Program-made: the position numbers and the translations under genes
The notes under the pieces: generated by a model
Seen by the model: only the letters and a program-made list of their open reading frames with translations
What the model was told of the DNA's origin: nothing
Database searches by the model: none
Part shown: positions 1 through 5,901 of the stretch, piece after piece
How the letters are laid out: the number at the start of each line of letters is the position of its first letter
Position numbering within the stretch: position 1 is the first letter of the stretch
Assembly: GCA_026417845.1 (NCBI GenBank)
Contig: JAOACM010000101.1
Coordinates: forward strand, 1 to 10,898
Source: Planctomycetota bacterium
GTDB taxonomy: Bacteria; Planctomycetota; SZUA-567; H5-PLA8; CALKMO01
Direction: 5' to 3'
Length of the DNA stretch: 10,898 nucleotides

Positions 1-32
1 CGTCGGCAGCGTCAGATGTGTATAAGAGACAG
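1..32 (+). other. Illumina Nextera adapter remnant (not genomic)
   Basis: Bases 1-32 match the Nextera Read 1 transposase adapter minus its first T. Bases 14-32 are the 19-bp Tn5 mosaic end AGATGTGTATAAGAGACAG. Translated from the ATG at 16 it gives the peptide MCIRDS, a known artefact at the N terminus of predicted proteins from untrimmed reads. It should be trimmed, and the contig treated as starting at base 33. It is not evidence of a natural Tn5-like transposon. Confidence 0.98.
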
Positions 33-615
33 CCGCGTGATTTCGCCACCACTGCGGCTGCGCTGCCGCGACTGCCGGCAGGAAAGATGCCCCTACGGAG
101 TGGACTGGAGGCGCTTTGAGCTGGATTACGGGGTGGTCATACGCAAGGATGACCATTGCGTATGGAGCCGCGATGTGGACCTGAACGACAATTCCCAGCT
201 CTGTATTACCTACGCCAGCGGTGCGAGGGCAACGTTTCACGAGTGCCATTTTACGCCGGAGTATTCGCGCGAGTTCTGGCTGATCGGGACGAAAGGCAAG
301 ATGTACGGTTATTACGACAATCCCGGCAGGTTCATGATCCGCGTGGAATATTCGCATTCCGAGGACCGGCGCACCGAGGAGTTCCGGCCGCCGCATCCGG
401 GCGGATCGCACGGCGGCGGCGACGACAGGCTGCGCGAGGAATTCCACAGGCGCATAGTGGAACGCGATCCGCCGATGGACGCCCTGGAGTCGGCGTACTA
501 CTCGACTGTCCTGGCCATATGCGCTGAGGAATCCATCGAAAGCGGGATGCCCGTGGACATACCGCCTCTTGATCCGGTCCCGCCGGCCCGAAAGGGCCGG
601 ATCCCCCGCCGGTAA
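33..615 (+). CDS. Gfo/Idh/MocA-family oxidoreductase, C-terminal part (5'-truncated)
   Basis: This is the end of a predicted NAD(P)-dependent sugar or cyclitol dehydrogenase-like protein. The open frame begins inside the adapter, so its apparent ATG at 16 is false; genuine coding starts at about 33/34. About 193 residues remain of a family usually 350-450 long, and the N-terminal Rossmann nucleotide-binding domain is missing. What remains is the C-terminal beta-sheet domain: a Cys cluster followed by CPYG (CRDCRQERCPYG), a 'C-W-S-R-D-V-D' segment, a stretch like 'ITYASGARATFHECHF', and the family hallmark EFWLIGTKGKMYGYYD. The end 'ESIESGMPVDIPPL' is also typical, where residues after the last helix close the protein. 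The Cys-containing variant is common in Planctomycetota, Verrucomicrobia and Firmicutes. The substrate cannot be told without the N-terminal half. The last codons contain a GC-rich hairpin. The family call is based on motifs recognised by eye. Confidence 0.85.
583..600 (+). terminator. GC-rich hairpin with GAAA tetraloop at the end of the oxidoreductase gene
   Basis: CCGGCCC (583-589), loop GAAA, GGGCCGG (594-600) form a perfect 7-bp stem closed by a GNRA tetraloop. A competing stem pairs GATCCGG (571-577) with CCGGATC (597-603). It lies inside the last codons, 12 bp before the TAA. No T-run follows, so it is not a classical intrinsic terminator; it could stabilise the mRNA 3' end or act with Rho. 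The structure is visible; the role is a guess. Confidence 0.3.
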
Positions 616-881
616 TCGTTTGTCTCCTCCGCCATCCCGCTTGCCTCCGGCGCTGAGATCGGCTACGTGCAGGACGCGGCGCCTCCGCAGCAGCCGACCC
701 GCCCGCACGCCGGGACAATCGCCGGCGGCAACTGTTTCGCGTCCCATATGCCGGGGTACAGCGGGCAGGGCATATTCATTTGGGCATTTAGTGCCTATCC
801 CGAAATCTCCGGCCGGATCTGGATGGGTCGCCGCGGGAGCCTGGCGGCCGCAGAAGGAGTTTTTTTGATGGGATCCAGGCT
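616..881. other. Non-coding gap between convergent genes
   Basis: No credible gene is seen in these 266 bp. A short frame from the ATG at 868 has a good-looking AAGGAG before it at 854-859, but gives only 23 residues and runs antisense into the hydrolase gene, so I do not call it. The only structures seen are the start of a 17-bp repeat (609-625), a T7 run at 860-866, and the long-loop inverted repeat at 837-882. Confidence 0.6.
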
Positions 882-882
882 C
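837..882. repeat. 8-bp perfect inverted repeat at the hydrolase 3' end, possible terminator
   Basis: GAGCCTGG (837-844) and CCAGGCTC (875-882) are perfect reverse complements, separated by 30 nt that include a NotI-like GCGGCCGC and a T7 run. The right arm overlaps the TAG stop of the minus-strand hydrolase gene. The loop is long for an intrinsic terminator and no U-run follows on the minus strand. It lies between two convergent genes, where a bidirectional stop would be expected. Confidence 0.35.
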
Positions 883-2285
883 TACCGTCCCCCTCCGCCG
901 GCGGCCTTTTTCTCCAGGTCCGCGACTATCTTTTTATAGGCCTCTTCGCTCCGAAGGGAGTCGAGGTCCGGGTCCTTCTTCATGTGTTCGAGGTCGCCGT
1001 AGCCCAGGCGGACGGCCTCGGCCAGCGTATTCAGCGCGTCCTCCCTGCGCCCGGCCATCGCCTGCGCGCAGGCGAGGTTGTAGGCCACGGTCGGGTCGTT
1101 CGGCGCCGCGCGGAAGATGCGCTCCAGCAGCCGCGCCGCGGCGGGATAATCCTTACGCTGAAGGAGTTGCTGGGCCTGCATGAGCGCCGCCCGCGCCGCG
1201 AGGGAAAGCTCGGCGGAAAGGCTCAGCGCGGCCGGAGTCCCCGCGTACTCACGCGAGAACTCCCGGCTCCGCTCAAGCATCCTGTCGAACCGCTCGTTCC
1301 CGTCCGCTATGGCCTTCAGTTCCGCGAGCATCCCCTTCAGGGCGTCCTCCGCGGCCTTTGCCTTCTTTACCCGCTCGTCGCCTTCCAGCGCGGCCAGTCT
1401 GGCGGCGATGTCCTTTTCCGCCGGGCAGCCCTTGAACATGTCCGCCAGATCGGCGAGGCGGTCGCGGCCTTCGTAGAATCCGGCGCCGGAGTCCCTGAGG
1501 AGCGCTTCAGCTTCGGCGAGGTCTTCGCGCAGCAGCTCCGCGGCTTCCTTCCCGTCGCCTTTCCCGTCCCGGCACAGCATCGCCATCCGGACGTAGCGCG
1601 CGGCCTTCAGAACCGTATCCTCCGGCGGCCACTGGTGACCCCCATCGAAAACCAGGAGGCGGCAGCGGATGCGGCGTGCCTTCAGCGCCGGCATGGTCCG
1701 CAGCCGCATCTCAGGGAAATTGAAGCACCCGCGGCCGGCCATGCCGCAAACGATGGTCCTCGAACCTTCCGGCGGCGCGCCCTGCGACCCGAACCCCGCG
1801 CCGCAGGGAAATACCGCGGCAACCTCCATGCCTTCGGCTCCCTTGACGGCCGCCATCATGTTGAACGAGACCCTCGCCCCTCCGGAAAATCCACCCGCCA
1901 TGATCCGCGAATCGTCTATGGAAAAGCGCGCGCGGGTGTCCTTCCAGACGGCCTCTATGGCCGCCCTGATCGGTTCCCACGGTCCGTTCCTGGAGTTGTT
2001 GCTTCCGACGAGTATCCAGCCGTACTTCTCGGCGGCCTTCTGGAAGACGCGAACCGGGTCCTCGCCGCGTCCGGCCGGGCTGTAGCCATACAGTATCGGC
2101 CACTTCCTGTCCGGAGTGTAGTCTTTCGGCAGATAAAGCGCGTAGGACTGGGCCGGATCGTGGAGGGTTACGACCTTCTGTATTATCCTGCCCTTCGGGA
2201 ATTCCTCGCCGGGATCCGAAGGAGCGGAAGCGGCGAAAACGAAAACCGCCGCGGCCACCGTCCATGCGCGCAGGATTCCAGCCAT
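882..2285 (-). CDS. Secreted alpha/beta hydrolase (esterase/PHB-depolymerase-like) with C-terminal TPRs
   Basis: The protein is 467 aa, starts at an ATG and is preceded by GGGAGG about 8 nt upstream. Residues 1-21 look like a signal peptide (hydrophobic AAAVFVFAASA), so it is probably exported. Residues 35-240 fit an alpha/beta hydrolase: 'YALYLPKDYTPDRKWPILYGYSPAG' is the usual N-terminal strand plus oxyanion region, GGFSGGA carries the nucleophile Ser134 with 'RVSF' after it, and GGHQWPP carries the catalytic His217. Related esterases usually show an Asp in a 'D-F-N-x-x-E-M' block; here the block reads GRGCFNFPEM, so the acid seems replaced by Cys187. Residues 240-360 are helical and charged. 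Residues 367-428 hold two TPRs, then an acidic tail 'KKDPDLDSLRSEEAYKKI'. It follows the VOC gene by 24 bp, so the two are likely one transcript. The substrate is unknown. Confidence 0.8.
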   Translation of the reverse strand: MAGILRAWTVAAAVFVFAASAPSDPGEEFPKGRIIQKVVTLHDPAQSYALYLPKDYTPDRKWPILYGYSPAGRGEDPVRVFQKAAEKYGWILVGSNNSRNGPWEPIRAAIEAVWKDTRARFSIDDSRIMAGGFSGGARVSFNMMAAVKGAEGMEVAAVFPCGAGFGSQGAPPEGSRTIVCGMAGRGCFNFPEMRLRTMPALKARRIRCRLLVFDGGHQWPPEDTVLKAARYVRMAMLCRDGKGDGKEAAELLREDLAEAEALLRDSGAGFYEGRDRLADLADMFKGCPAEKDIAARLAALEGDERVKKAKAAEDALKGMLAELKAIADGNERFDRMLERSREFSREYAGTPAALSLSAELSLAARAALMQAQQLLQRKDYPAAARLLERIFRAAPNDPTVAYNLACAQAMAGRREDALNTLAEAVRLGYGDLEHMKKDPDLDSLRSEEAYKKIVADLEKKAAGGGGR

Positions 2286-2309
2286 CGCGCCGCCCTCCCG
2301 GCGAGGTTT

Positions 2310-2723
2310 TCAGCCGAGCACGCAATCGGTCCCCGTAAGCTGGCTACTCTCCGACGTATACTGTTGCAGCTCGATCCTTACTCCATCCGGTGCCGTGGTC
2401 CAGACCTGCCAGCTCCGGTCAGCTCCCAGTTTTCTGTCCGACACCGCGTAGCCGGCCTTCTCCAGCCGCTCCGCTACGGCGGCCAGGTCCTCCACCTCGA
2501 TGCACATGTGGACCATCGGCCCTTCGTTTCTGCCCGCCGCGTTCGGACGCTCGAACACCTCGATGAAGTTTCCGCCTCCTGCGTCGAGGTAGAAACCTAC
2601 GCGCCTCCCGCCGCGGAGAAAGTTGAACGCCCGGCGCAATCCCAGCCCCTCGACGAAAAAGCGTTCCGCTGCGTCCAGGTCCTTCGTGACAATGCAGACG
2701 TGAGCCAGCCGCTTGACGCCCAT
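2310..2723 (-). CDS. VOC-superfamily metalloprotein (glyoxalase/dioxygenase-like)
   Basis: A 137-aa protein with the paired beta-alpha-beta-beta-beta modules of the vicinal oxygen chelate fold. It starts with 'MGVKRLAHVCIVTKDLDAAE' (first module, residues 5-60); 'GPMVHMCIEVEDLAAVAERL' opens the second (69-125). The four positions that bind the metal in this family are all present: His8, Glu55 (FIEVFE), His72 (VHMCIEV) and Glu118 (RIELQQY). The H/E/H/E set fits glyoxalase I or methylmalonyl-CoA epimerase-type members better than extradiol dioxygenases, but substrate cannot be read from this. Length is normal for a single-domain member. The ATG at 2723 has GGAGGG 8-10 nt upstream, which fixes the start. 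It is the first gene of a probable two-gene operon with the secreted hydrolase; no metabolic link between them is evident. Confidence 0.9.
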   Translation of the reverse strand: MGVKRLAHVCIVTKDLDAAERFFVEGLGLRRAFNFLRGGRRVGFYLDAGGGNFIEVFERPNAAGRNEGPMVHMCIEVEDLAAVAERLEKAGYAVSDRKLGADRSWQVWTTAPDGVRIELQQYTSESSQLTGTDCVLG

Positions 2724-3426
2724 GGTGCTTTCCCTCCACAGATGCTCTCGATGCCCGGCCGACCTTTCCGCCCGCGTCCGGAAGCGGCGGTCCGCGCCGT
2801 CCGTGCGGACGTTGCCGGCGAGCTTACGCGAAATCCCCGCCGCCGCAACTCTCTTCTCTCCGATGCAAGGCGGTTGCGTTGTACGTTATCGCGAGGAGAG
2901 TTCCGACCGCGGCAGGGATGCGTTACCCCAGCCGTATAGAGCGAACGCCCAGTTTCGAATCTGCGTTCCCCGCGACGAACGCCCAGTTTCGAATCTGCGT
3001 TCCCCGCGATTTTTACCCAAGCGGACTTCAGAGAGCGGCGAGGCAAGCCTGTGCGTACATCTCCGCGCCCGCTTCGTCGCGTCCTCTCATGCAGCCGTTT
3101 CTGCGGACCGACAGCGCAACCGGTTCCGTTTCCTGGGGACGGATATCTCGAACTGGAATAAGGCCGCCGCTTCTGCTGAGCAGCTGCTCCGGCGGCAACC
3201 GCCCGACGAAAGGAGAAACCGGGCGTGGTCGACGCTCGACCCGCCTCCGTTCCGACGGGGATAAGGGCCTGTCCGAGAACCTCCGGCTGGATGTGGCGGA
3301 ATGCTGCAGGAACTTGGCTGCTGGTAAGTCTTAGGGCAGGCTCTCAGAACCTGTCAAAAACCTCAGGCGCGTAGCCTTGTGGTTGAGGGACGCTTCTCTT
3401 CCCGTCAGGATTTTCCGGACAGGCTC
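2724..3426. other. About 700-bp non-coding region carrying repeats
   Basis: No gene is recognised on either strand; the open frames here have no motif, poor composition and run through the repeats. It lies upstream of the VOC gene and downstream of exbD, so it should hold the VOC-operon promoter and the end of the exbD transcript. Contents seen: the 34-bp tandem repeat at 2942-3009, a 12-bp perfect palindrome GAGCAGCTGCTC at 3178-3189, and the MITE-like inverted-repeat element at 3262-3429. No promoter hexamers stand out clearly. Confidence 0.65.
2942..3009. repeat. Perfect 34-bp tandem direct repeat (two copies) with internal dyad
   Basis: Positions 2942-2975 and 2976-3009 are identical 34-mers, head to tail, with no spacer. 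Each unit starts CGAACGCCCAG, has TTCGAA in the middle and ends CCCCGCGA. Within each unit GAACGC (2943-2948; 2977-2982) and GCGTTC (2963-2968; 2997-3002) are perfect inverted arms flanking the TTCGAA palindrome, so each can form a small cruciform or bind a dimeric protein. It sits about 220 bp upstream of the VOC start codon. It may be a dispersed intergenic repeat family of this genome, or an operator. Confidence 0.9.
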
Positions 3427-3429
3427 TTA
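3262..3429. mobile_element. MITE-like element with 14-bp terminal inverted repeats, internally duplicated
   Basis: TAAGGGCCTGTCCG (3262-3275) and the reverse complement of 3416-3429 (TAAGAGCCTGTCCG) match at 13 of 14 positions and enclose 168 bp with no gene. Inside, the ends recur: CCTGTC-AAAAACCTCAGG at 3350-3367 resembles the left end at 3268-3286, and CAGGCTCT at 3337-3344 repeats the right end at 3420-3427. The element therefore reads as two diverged units of about 82 bp in tandem. This pattern fits a miniature inverted-repeat element left by an insertion sequence; G(A/G)GCCTGTCC-type ends are seen in IS5-like families. No transposase is present. The right end supplies the TAA stop of exbD, and a TA or TAA target would fit both edges. 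Confidence 0.5.
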
Positions 3430-3855
3430 CCTGCCGCCGGGCTCGGCCAGGAGGCTCGCCGATATTCTCGTCAATCCCGCCCCGCGGCACATATCCAAGA
3501 CTCCCGCGACATGTCCGTACGGCGCGTCCCTGTCGCCGCGGAGCACGACGCGCGGCGGCGGCTTCCGGGCGCCGGCCTCCGCCAGTATCTCGCGCAGCTC
3601 CTCCATGCCGACCGCCCGTCCCCCGTAGACGACAATCCCGTCTCTGTCCACCGACAGAACGATCTCGCCCCCCTCCTTGTCCGCCGCTTCACCATGCCTG
3701 CCCGACGGCAGAACGATGTGCAGCGCGGATTCCTCTTCGACGATCGTCGTGGCCAGCAGGAAGAAAACGAGCAGATTGAAGACAATATCTATCAGAGGCG
3801 TCATCGGCAGACTGAAATCGTCATCGTCGTACCGGCCCGCGCGCATTGTCCCCAT
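3427..3855 (-). CDS. exbD: ExbD/TolR-family biopolymer transport protein
   Basis: A 142-aa protein of normal family length. It has a short charged cytoplasmic N terminus (residues 1-14, DDDD before FSLP), then one membrane helix, 'MTPLIDIVFNLLVFFLL', spanning about 18-38, then a periplasmic domain. Asp23 in PLIDIVF is the conserved proton-carrying residue of ExbD/TolR. The C-terminal 'VVLRGDRDAPYGHVAGVLDMCRGAGLTRISASL' block is the family's signature periplasmic fold. With the ExbB-like channel upstream it should form a proton-driven motor in the inner membrane that energises an outer-membrane process, via TonB or a Tol-Pal type partner not seen here. Start choice is uncertain: the ATG at 3855 has only a weak AAAGGG upstream, and an ATG three codons later (3846) is equally possible. 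Its TAA stop falls in the end of the MITE-like element, so the C terminus may have been altered by that insertion. It could equally be called tolR. Confidence 0.92.
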   Translation of the reverse strand: MGTMRAGRYDDDDFSLPMTPLIDIVFNLLVFFLLATTIVEEESALHIVLPSGRHGEAADKEGGEIVLSVDRDGIVVYGGRAVGMEELREILAEAGARKPPPRVVLRGDRDAPYGHVAGVLDMCRGAGLTRISASLLAEPGGR

Positions 3856-3944
3856 CCCCAGCCCTTTCCGCGCACCGCACCCTGGTGCCCGCGTTCGAGG
3901 CTATGGCGTGGCTACGTTCCGTTCTCCCTGTGCCGAGCATCTTT

Positions 3945-3961
3945 CCGGTAATCGTTTGTCT
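3945..3961. repeat. Second copy of a 17-bp exact repeat (first copy 609-625)
   Basis: CCGGTAATCGTTTGTCT occurs at 609-625 and again at 3945-3961 in the same orientation. The first copy contains the TAA stop of the oxidoreductase; the second ends directly at the TGA (3962-3964) that closes the ExbB tail frame. A 17-bp exact match in an 11-kb window is unlikely by chance. It may be a short dispersed repeat or a duplicated target. The 3.3 kb between the copies holds the VOC-hydrolase operon, the repeat region and exbD. Confidence 0.6.
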
Positions 3962-4184
3962 TCAGCCTGACCTCCGCAGATGAGAGAGCAGCCTCTCCCC
4001 GGGAGGCGGTATCTCAACGGGGCCAGCCCTCCCATCCACCAGAATGACATCTTTCCCGGCCGCGTCGCCGGCTTCTCCGCGCGGCGCGAACTTTATAATC
4101 TCCGTACGATAGTCCCGCCGGGCGCCGTCGGGAAACGGTCATAGGCCATCTCCGCAGGGTCGTGCCTCGCGATCCTTTCCCCCG
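3962..4184 (-). other. Likely C-terminal tail of the ExbB-like protein, split by two frameshifts
   Basis: After the TGA at 4139-4141 the same frame stays open for 58 codons to a TGA at 3962-3964 and reads like real protein ('YRTEIIKFAPRGEAG', 'GKDVILVDGRAGPVEIPPPG', 'LLSHLRRSG'). Just upstream, the ExbB frame degrades while the +1 frame (about 4180-4130) gives the natural-looking 'ERIARHDPAEMAYDRFP' with better third-position GC. The simplest reading is one continuous tail, '...RRESAGERIARHDPAEMAYDRFPDGARRDY...'. This needs one extra C in the C5 run at 4179-4183 and one missing G in the GGG at 4130-4132 (plus-strand bases). The second shift point reads T_TTC_CCG on the minus strand, a canonical -1 slippery heptamer. 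Error, true mutation or recoding cannot be separated here. Confidence 0.45.
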
Positions 4185-5467
4185 GCGGACTCCCGGCGCC
4201 CCACGCCGCCTCCGTCCCCGGCGCCGTCCTTTCCCGCGCCGGCGCTTTTTCCGGCGTCGGCTCCTTTCCCCGGCTCGCCCCCCACTCCCGCGCCGACAGC
4301 CCCCTTTCCGCCGGCGTCGCCTTTTTCGCCGTCAACGCACGACGGGCCGTCGGCCTTTGCCTCAATAGTTACTGCGCGGGTATCCACCATCCTGTCGCCG
4401 CCGGTGCCCTTGAGCTCCTCGTCCAGTTCTCCGGGAGCAATGGCGCGGCTGTATTCCGGCGGGTTGGGTATCTGTACCGGCACCCCTGGTCCGGCCGCCC
4501 CGGCGGCGCCGCCGACCGGGACAGCGGTCTTCGCGTTCTCCTCCACGTCCCCGGTGAATTCGTCGGCGATGTCGGCCGGACGTCTTTCCGCCGGAGGCAT
4601 GGTCTTCGTTTCGAGTTCATCCTCCGGACCGCCGATCAGCCGCATCGAGTACCTGGCCTTGCGCTCAAGCTCGGCGGCAAAATTCGATACCGCCTCCTCG
4701 ATCTCCCTGGCCAGATCGTCCGCCCTGGTCCTGAAGTGATGGTAGAAAAAGTACATCGGGATGCCGACCGTCAGGCCGAAGGCGGTGGTCAGCAGAGCCT
4801 CGGCTATGCCGGAGGCCAGCGCATGCGATTTGCCGGTACCCGCCGCGGCTACGACATCGAAGCAGCGGATCATCCCCGTGACGGTGCCAAGCAATCCCAG
4901 GAGCGGGGCGAGGTTGGCGATGACGCCCAGGACGCGGCAGTTGCGGCGGAGGTCATAGGCCAGCCTGTCGGTCTCCTCGCGGATGCCCGCGGCCGCGGCG
5001 GAACGGTCCGGGCCGCTCCTGGCCAGCATGGCGTGCATGACCCGTGCGATCCCGATGGGTTTGCCGGCGCAGAAGGCTGCCCCGGCATCGGCGCCGCGCG
5101 CCTCGACGATGTGCGCGCAGTCCTCCACGAATCCCGGCGGCATGTGCTTCGACCGCCGCAGCTCAATGAACCTCTCCAGCACGAACGCCAGGCCGACCAC
5201 CGAGCAGACCGCGATCGGCCACATGACCGGCCCGCCGCGGCGGAAGATGTCCCACAGCGTCCCGCCGGCTATCGTCGGGGGTTGGATGGGAGTAGAGGGG
5301 GACTTAAGCCCGGCGGGTCCCTCCAGCGCCCCCTCGCCCATCCCGTCCTGGGCTGGCGCGGGGCCGGCGGCGCATGAAAGGACGAGCGAAAGGATCGGCG
5401 CCGCGGCAGCCGGGAGCAGGAGCCTGCGGCGATCCATTGCCGGGCAAACGGCTGTCGCGCCGCTCAT
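4139..5467 (-). CDS. exbB: MotA/TolQ/ExbB-family proton channel protein with signal peptide and long C-terminal extension
   Basis: This is the inner-membrane proton-channel partner of the downstream ExbD. Numbering from the ATG at 5467, residues 11-40 are a signal peptide (MDRRRLLLPAAAAPILSL...APAQ). A periplasmic linker follows, then helix 1 (about 80-100, VMWPIAVCSVVGLAFVLERF), helix 2 (about 180-205, with the hallmark 'APLLGLLGTVTGMIRCFD') and helix 3 (about 222-243, LLTTAFGLTVGIPMYFFYHH). The N-terminal export signal before helix 1 is common in Planctomycetota-like ExbB proteins. After residue 285 comes an unusual tail: acidic, then Gly/Ala/Lys-rich low complexity (GKGADAGKSAGAGKDGAGDG), not part of the family core. 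The stop at 4139 is probably premature. Start: 5467 has GGAGG about 12 nt upstream; 5437 (no Shine-Dalgarno) and 5527 are alternatives. Calling it tolQ would be as fair. Confidence 0.88.
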   Translation of the reverse strand: MSGATAVCPAMDRRRLLLPAAAAPILSLVLSCAAGPAPAQDGMGEGALEGPAGLKSPSTPIQPPTIAGGTLWDIFRRGGPVMWPIAVCSVVGLAFVLERFIELRRSKHMPPGFVEDCAHIVEARGADAGAAFCAGKPIGIARVMHAMLARSGPDRSAAAAGIREETDRLAYDLRRNCRVLGVIANLAPLLGLLGTVTGMIRCFDVVAAAGTGKSHALASGIAEALLTTAFGLTVGIPMYFFYHHFRTRADDLAREIEEAVSNFAAELERKARYSMRLIGGPEDELETKTMPPAERRPADIADEFTGDVEENAKTAVPVGGAAGAAGPGVPVQIPNPPEYSRAIAPGELDEELKGTGGDRMVDTRAVTIEAKADGPSCVDGEKGDAGGKGAVGAGVGGEPGKGADAGKSAGAGKDGAGDGGGVGRRESAGGKDREARPCGDGL

Positions 5468-5901
5468 ATCTGACGAATGCCTCCAAGGACTACGGCGCCC
5501 CACGTCGCCTGCCGGCTGACGCGCCATGCCTGCGGACGCCGGGCGCGGGCTGCGCGCGGCACATCATATTACACCCTCCGCCCCTCCGGCGGAAGTCCGT
5601 ATCCGCGGCCCGGAACCGGCAAGGACACTTAACCCAAATGTGGTACCGATTCGCTCCAGCGATGGCCTGATCGCCGCCAGGCGGCCTGCGGTAGCGTCCG
5701 GAGTCCATCCCGCCCGTCTCTCATGCATGTCGGCGAGGAAGCGGGGAGGCAAGGACGCGATCCGCGCCAGGTTATGGAAGCCGGACGCTGCCATATGCCG
5801 CCGCGGGGGCACTACACACGCCGCCGGACGACTGGAAGATGCCCACTACAGGGCGGTTACACAATAAGGTCCGCACCCAAGCGGCGACGGAGCGGCCAGC
5901 G
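5468..5901. other. Non-coding gap between rnr and the exbB-exbD operon
   Basis: These 434 bp hold no recognisable gene; short frames on both strands lack motifs and family features. Being upstream of exbB (minus strand) it should carry that operon's promoter. The best-looking candidate is an AT-rich GTGTAATATGATG on the minus strand near 5563-5575, about 100 bp before the exbB start, without a convincing -35. No terminator with a U-run was found after the rnr stop at 5902. Confidence 0.55.

Noticed and set aside
868..939. Small + strand frame (23 codons) after a good AAGGAG and a T7 run
   Set aside because: It is very short, runs antisense into the hydrolase 3' end, and has no features of a known small protein; the purine-rich stretch is better explained as part of the gene-end structure.
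984..2939. A 651-codon open frame on the + strand
   Set aside because: It is the antisense of the hydrolase and VOC genes, which have Shine-Dalgarno sites, a signal peptide and catalytic motifs. The + frame has no recognisable domain and arises from high GC content.
2942..3009. The 34-bp tandem repeat as a CRISPR array
   Set aside because: There are only two units and no spacer between them, and no cas gene is in the window.
2879..3334. Open frames of 150-180 codons on the + strand in the 2724-3426 gap
   Set aside because: They run through both the 34-bp tandem repeat and the MITE-like element, have no domain signature, and their peptides repeat text only because of the DNA repeats.
4093..4365. 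A separate 90-codon minus-strand gene in the +1 frame
   Set aside because: Most of it overlaps the Gly-rich ExbB tail with poor composition; only the short part near 4180-4130 looks coding, which fits a local frame switch better than an independent gene.
5564..5812. An 82-codon minus-strand frame between rnr and exbB
   Set aside because: No Shine-Dalgarno site worth noting, no motif, and overlapping frames of equal length on both strands.
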